Assembly (NCBI GenBank): GCA_035541415.1
Contig: DATKNI010000033.1
Coordinates: 1-20,788 of the forward strand
Reading direction: 5' to 3'
DNA length: 20,788 nucleotides
Source: JAKAGE01 sp035541415
GTDB taxonomy: Bacteria; Patescibacteriota; Minisyncoccia; UBA6257; 2-01-FULL-56-20
Shown: in pieces, positions 19,965-20,788 of the stretch
Layout of the letters: the number at the start of each line of letters is the position of its first letter
Position numbering within the stretch: position 1 is the stretch's first letter
Translations under genes and position numbers: made by a program
Notes under the pieces: generated by a model
Seen by the model: only the letters and a program-made list of their open reading frames with translations
Told to the model about the DNA's origin: nothing
Databases searched by the model: none

Positions 19965-20788
19965 ATGCCTCTTATCGACTGGCTCCAGCTCGGCATCTAT
20001 ATCGCGGTAATCGTTGTGATTACGAGGTATCTCGGCGCGTATTTGGTGCGCGTGCTTGATCCGGACGGCAAGACGTTCCTCGACAAGCTCATGAAACCGC
20101 TCGAGCGGGTGACGTACCGGCTGCTCGGCATCGATCCGCACAAAGAGCAGAACTGGAAGCAGTATACGGTTGCCATGCTGATTTTCAGCGCGGTAAGTCT
20201 CTTCTTCACCTACATCATCTTGCGCATCCAGCAGTGGCTCCCGCTCAATCCGCAGGGGTTGCCGAACCTGAGCCCGCATCTCGCGTTCAACACCGCGGTT
20301 AGCTTCACGACGAACACGAACTGGCAGAGCTACGCCGGAGAAGCGACCATGTCGTACTTCTCGCAGATGGTTGCGCTCGTGATCCATAACTTCGTGTCGG
20401 CGGCGACGGGCATCGCGCTTGCGGCGGCCTTGGTGCGCGGCGTTGCGCGGCACACGGCGACGACAATCGGTAATTTCTGGACCGACCTTACTCGCACGAC
20501 GTATTATCTCCTGCTCCCGATCGCATTCGTGTTCGCCGTCGTCCTTGTGGCGCAGGGCATTCCACAGAATTTCCATCCGTATACGACGGCAAATGTCATA
20601 CAGCCAACAAGCGCTCAAAGCACGCAATCAATCCCGCAAGGGCCGATCGCATCGCAGGAGGCCATCAAGATGATCGGGACGAACGGCGGCGGCTATCTGA
20701 ATGCCAACTCTGCCGCCCCATATGAGAATCCGAACGGCCTTTCGAATTTTCTCGAGATGCTCGGTATCATCGGCATCTCGAGCGCGCT
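19965..20788 (+). CDS. kdpA: Potassium-transporting ATPase subunit KdpA (N-terminal half, cut by window edge)
   Basis: KdpA is the channel-like potassium-binding subunit of the ATP-driven KdpFABC pump, used when external K+ is scarce. 274 codons of the usual 550-600 are visible. The first selectivity-filter loop TTNTNWQSYAGE begins at residue 115. The second, GTNGGGYLNANSA, begins at 228 and has Tyr-Leu where many homologues have Phe-Phe. Helices are visible at about 5-25, 68-86, 130-158 and 175-197. kdpB and kdpC are expected downstream outside the window. Confidence 0.95.
   Translation, partial: MPLIDWLQLGIYIAVIVVITRYLGAYLVRVLDPDGKTFLDKLMKPLERVTYRLLGIDPHKEQNWKQYTVAMLIFSAVSLFFTYIILRIQQWLPLNPQGLPNLSPHLAFNTAVSFTTNTNWQSYAGEATMSYFSQMVALVIHNFVSAATGIALAAALVRGVARHTATTIGNFWTDLTRTTYYLLLPIAFVFAVVLVAQGIPQNFHPYTTANVIQPTSAQSTQSIPQGPIASQEAIKMIGTNGGGYLNANSAAPYENPNGLSNFLEMLGIIGISSA

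Noticed and set aside
19845..20627. Minus-strand open frame (260 codons) opposite kdpF and kdpA
   Set aside because: KdpA selectivity-filter motifs prove the other strand; this frame is very rich in R, E, D and H with no recognisable motif.

Overview
The window looks like chromosomal DNA of a Candidate Phyla Radiation bacterium (Patescibacteria), probably of the Parcubacteria/Paceibacteria type. I infer this from protein style, not from a search: a stand-alone C-terminal transketolase half, a PfkB sugar kinase beside a class II aldolase, a short MetRS, a DUF4870 membrane protein, a lamin-tail-type surface protein, an HtrA without signal peptide, a TrmB-type regulator, and very tight gene packing. 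TGA is used as a stop (for example at 1961-1963), so this is not a code-25 lineage.

Layout. 2-904: C-terminal transketolase half, cut by the window edge. 905-1136: a long branched inverted repeat, then a minus-strand terminator. 1137-1963: two small divergent unknown genes, each with a Shine-Dalgarno site. 2065-3966: PfkB kinase and aldolase operon. 4014-5102: divergent DUF4870 and rplY. 5218-6714: coiled-coil/lytic transglycosylase. 6756-9066: M16 peptidase and AI-2E family membrane protein. 9142-10599: metG. 10621-11558 (minus): a P-loop kinase-like protein and a small helical protein. 11598-12482: TatD. 12557-16054: a giant leuS. 16071-17090: lamin-tail surface protein. 17091-17578: leadered gene for a protein resembling sigma region 4. 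17625-18641 (minus): HtrA. 18764-19513 (minus): TrmB-like regulator. 19789 to the end: start of a kdp potassium-pump operon (27-aa microprotein, kdpF, first half of kdpA).

The most striking object is the leucyl-tRNA synthetase. It has 1165 residues instead of the usual 800-880 because two nucleotide-hydrolase domains are spliced in frame into its CP1 editing region. One is a Ham1/RdgB-like (ITP/XTP pyrophosphatase) domain at about residues 247-448. The other is a Nudix domain with a complete Nudix box at about residues 578-728. All LeuRS catalytic and editing signatures flank them intact. This suggests an enzyme joining tRNA charging, tRNA proofreading and cleaning of the nucleotide pool (or of Ap4A-type by-products).

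The second theme is transcription and translation start. At most housekeeping operon heads a -10 hexamer, often with an extended TGn or a TTGCCN -35, ends 6-7 nt before the start codon. Such mRNAs should be leaderless. A few small unknown genes instead have long leaders and strong Shine-Dalgarno sites, so two initiation modes coexist here.
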